From positions 85,501,592 through 85,565,591 of the forward strand of contig NC_092345.1 in the NCBI RefSeq assembly GCF_963676685.1: a DNA stretch of 64,000 nt. Reading direction: 5' to 3'. The notes beneath the pieces were generated by a model. It was not told where the DNA came from. It was given only the letters and a program-made list of their open reading frames with translations, and searched no databases. This document shows positions 62,721-64,000 of the stretch, piece by piece. This stretch comes from Mytilus edulis (Eukaryota; Mollusca; Bivalvia; Mytilida; Mytilidae). A program made the position numbers and the translations under genes. How positions within the stretch are numbered: position 1 is the first letter of the stretch; each line of letters starts with the position of its first letter.

Positions 62721-63205
62721 GTAAGTATGATTGTTTAAGAGCATTGTAAGTATACATAATTTTTTAAATCCGTTTTACAAAAGGATTTGATTAAGATGTA
62801 CAATGACATCTGATAATTTTTGATTCCACATATACAGTGATTTTATATCCATTGACACACTTAAAATTTCATTTTCAACTTCACTGTCCATAGGAGCCAA
62901 ATTGGCCCACAATCATCCTTAGGTTGTCTAGTTTAAAATTTATATTTAATGTATATGTTGACAAGCCAAAATGATCAACATCGCTGGTTACCAAACATGG
63001 AAGTAAAATAAAAAATAAATAAAATCCATAACAATTTTTTCTGTATTAGATTTCTTGTTTATTTAATTTAAAAAAATGTTTGGTATACATAGTAATCATA
63101 ATAAGAAGTAACAGATAAAGTATGAATTTGGCTTCAACAAGCATTTTATGCAAAAGACATAAAAATCTTTTTCTCTCATTCCTGAATTATTTCATAAAAA
63201 ACTAG

Positions 63206-63741
63206 TTAAGGTGGCTCGGGCCTATTCGAAGTTTCTATCAGAAGTGCCGTATTTTTGGTTATTTTATTCTTTAAAGAAAATGAATCAAATTGGTCGAAAA
63301 AAATAGGGGGTCACGGACCATTTAAGCTCAAAATTTTACTTTTAAACAGGTATGTAAAAGGGACCATTTTTCAATGAAATGATAGGGGAAATAGAGGTGT
63401 TGACATATTTTTTTTCGGAATATCAAAAAAACGTTCTATGACAATTGTTCCAAATCTGTAATATGAAAAGCTGGAATACAGCTTCAAAGAATGAGCCAAT
63501 AAAAAACATAGGTCACCGTTTGCCTTACAACCCAAATTTTGGCGGGAAAATGGTAAAAATGGGTGAAATGTCATTTTGACCCTTTAAAAAATACCGATAA
63601 TAACGAAAATATTCTTTTAGTCACATAACTACAATGATTTAATATTTCTAATCAATCAAAATATTAAAAAAAATTACGACAAATACTTTTGTAATTCATG
63701 CGTGAAATTATGCGCAGTCGAATAGTCCCGAGCCACCTTAA
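63206..63741. mobile_element. 528-bp MITE flanked by TTAA
   Basis: Inverted ends GGTGGCTCGGGCCTATTCGA and the inverse of TCGAATAGTCCCGAGCCACC, with TTAA on both sides (63206-63209 and 63738-63741). TTAA duplication is the piggyBac-type pattern, but the end sequence is not one I recognise. No open frame of note inside. Confidence 0.75.
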
Positions 63742-63744
63742 TAG

Positions 63745-64000
63745 CTTGTTTATGATCATAAGATAGTATCCAGAAGTATATTTTGTAAAAATGAAATTCC
63801 AATTTTTCTGTATTTTACTTATAATTGGACTTAATTTTTCTGCCGGTAAACATTACATTCACTCTATGGTTAAACTTTTTAAAATTTAATAACTTTCTTA
63901 AACTATCCTGGATTTGTACCAAAGCTGGAAAGAAGCTTGTTTATGATCATAAGATAGTATCCAAAAGTAAATTTGGTAAAAATAGAATTTCGATTTTTCT
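63745..64000. repeat. dispersed repeat family B, partial copy at the window edge
   Basis: AGCTTGTTTATGATCATAAG and ACTTATAATTGGACTTAATT repeat with the family's 160-bp unit; it runs off the window. Confidence 0.7.

Overview
The window reads as nuclear DNA of a bivalve mollusc, most likely a mussel of the Mytilus type. This is an inference from three things: spliced animal genes with short exons and GT-AG introns, an AT-rich background, and very dense dispersed repeats, several present two to four times here and of kinds I associate with mussel genomes. No prokaryotic feature is present.

Three protein genes were rebuilt exon by exon. (1) 276-9491, plus strand: the last nine visible exons of a GMC-family FAD oxidoreductase (choline dehydrogenase-like); its N-terminal FAD-binding exons lie left of the window. 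(2) 42262-11187, minus strand: a complete ten-exon OSGEPL1 (Qri7/Kae1 family, mitochondrial tRNA t6A37 threonylcarbamoyltransferase), 417 residues, tail to tail with gene 1. (3) 42607-62720 and beyond, plus strand: glycyl-tRNA synthetase (GARS1), fifteen exons covering the leader peptide, WHEP domain, catalytic core and the start of the anticodon-binding domain; the last exons lie right of the window. OSGEPL1 and GARS1 are head to head with 344 bp between their first in-frame ATGs. Both products serve translation, and both have or can have a mitochondrial form.

The introns are filled by mobile DNA. OSGEPL1 intron 1 holds a 6.7-kb element with long inverted ends and 9-bp target duplications. 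Nested in it are a small MITE and a nearly intact LINE whose ORF1 (SGNH esterase-like plus two CCHC knuckles) and ORF2 (endonuclease plus reverse transcriptase) share one frame, split by a single UAG. A second, broken LINE and a 90-bp hairpin element follow. Other introns hold foldback elements, fragments of a Penelope-like reverse transcriptase, tandem repeats and two hammerhead-ribozyme-like motifs.

The observations most worth a second look are: a 79-bp tandem array made of the acceptor and first 61-64 bp of OSGEPL1 exon 8, repeated seven to eight times inside the gene; a partial copy of OSGEPL1 exon 7; an AT-AC minor-spliceosome intron in GARS1; the in-frame UAG between the LINE ORFs; and an upstream ORF that overlaps the mitochondrial start codon of GARS1.
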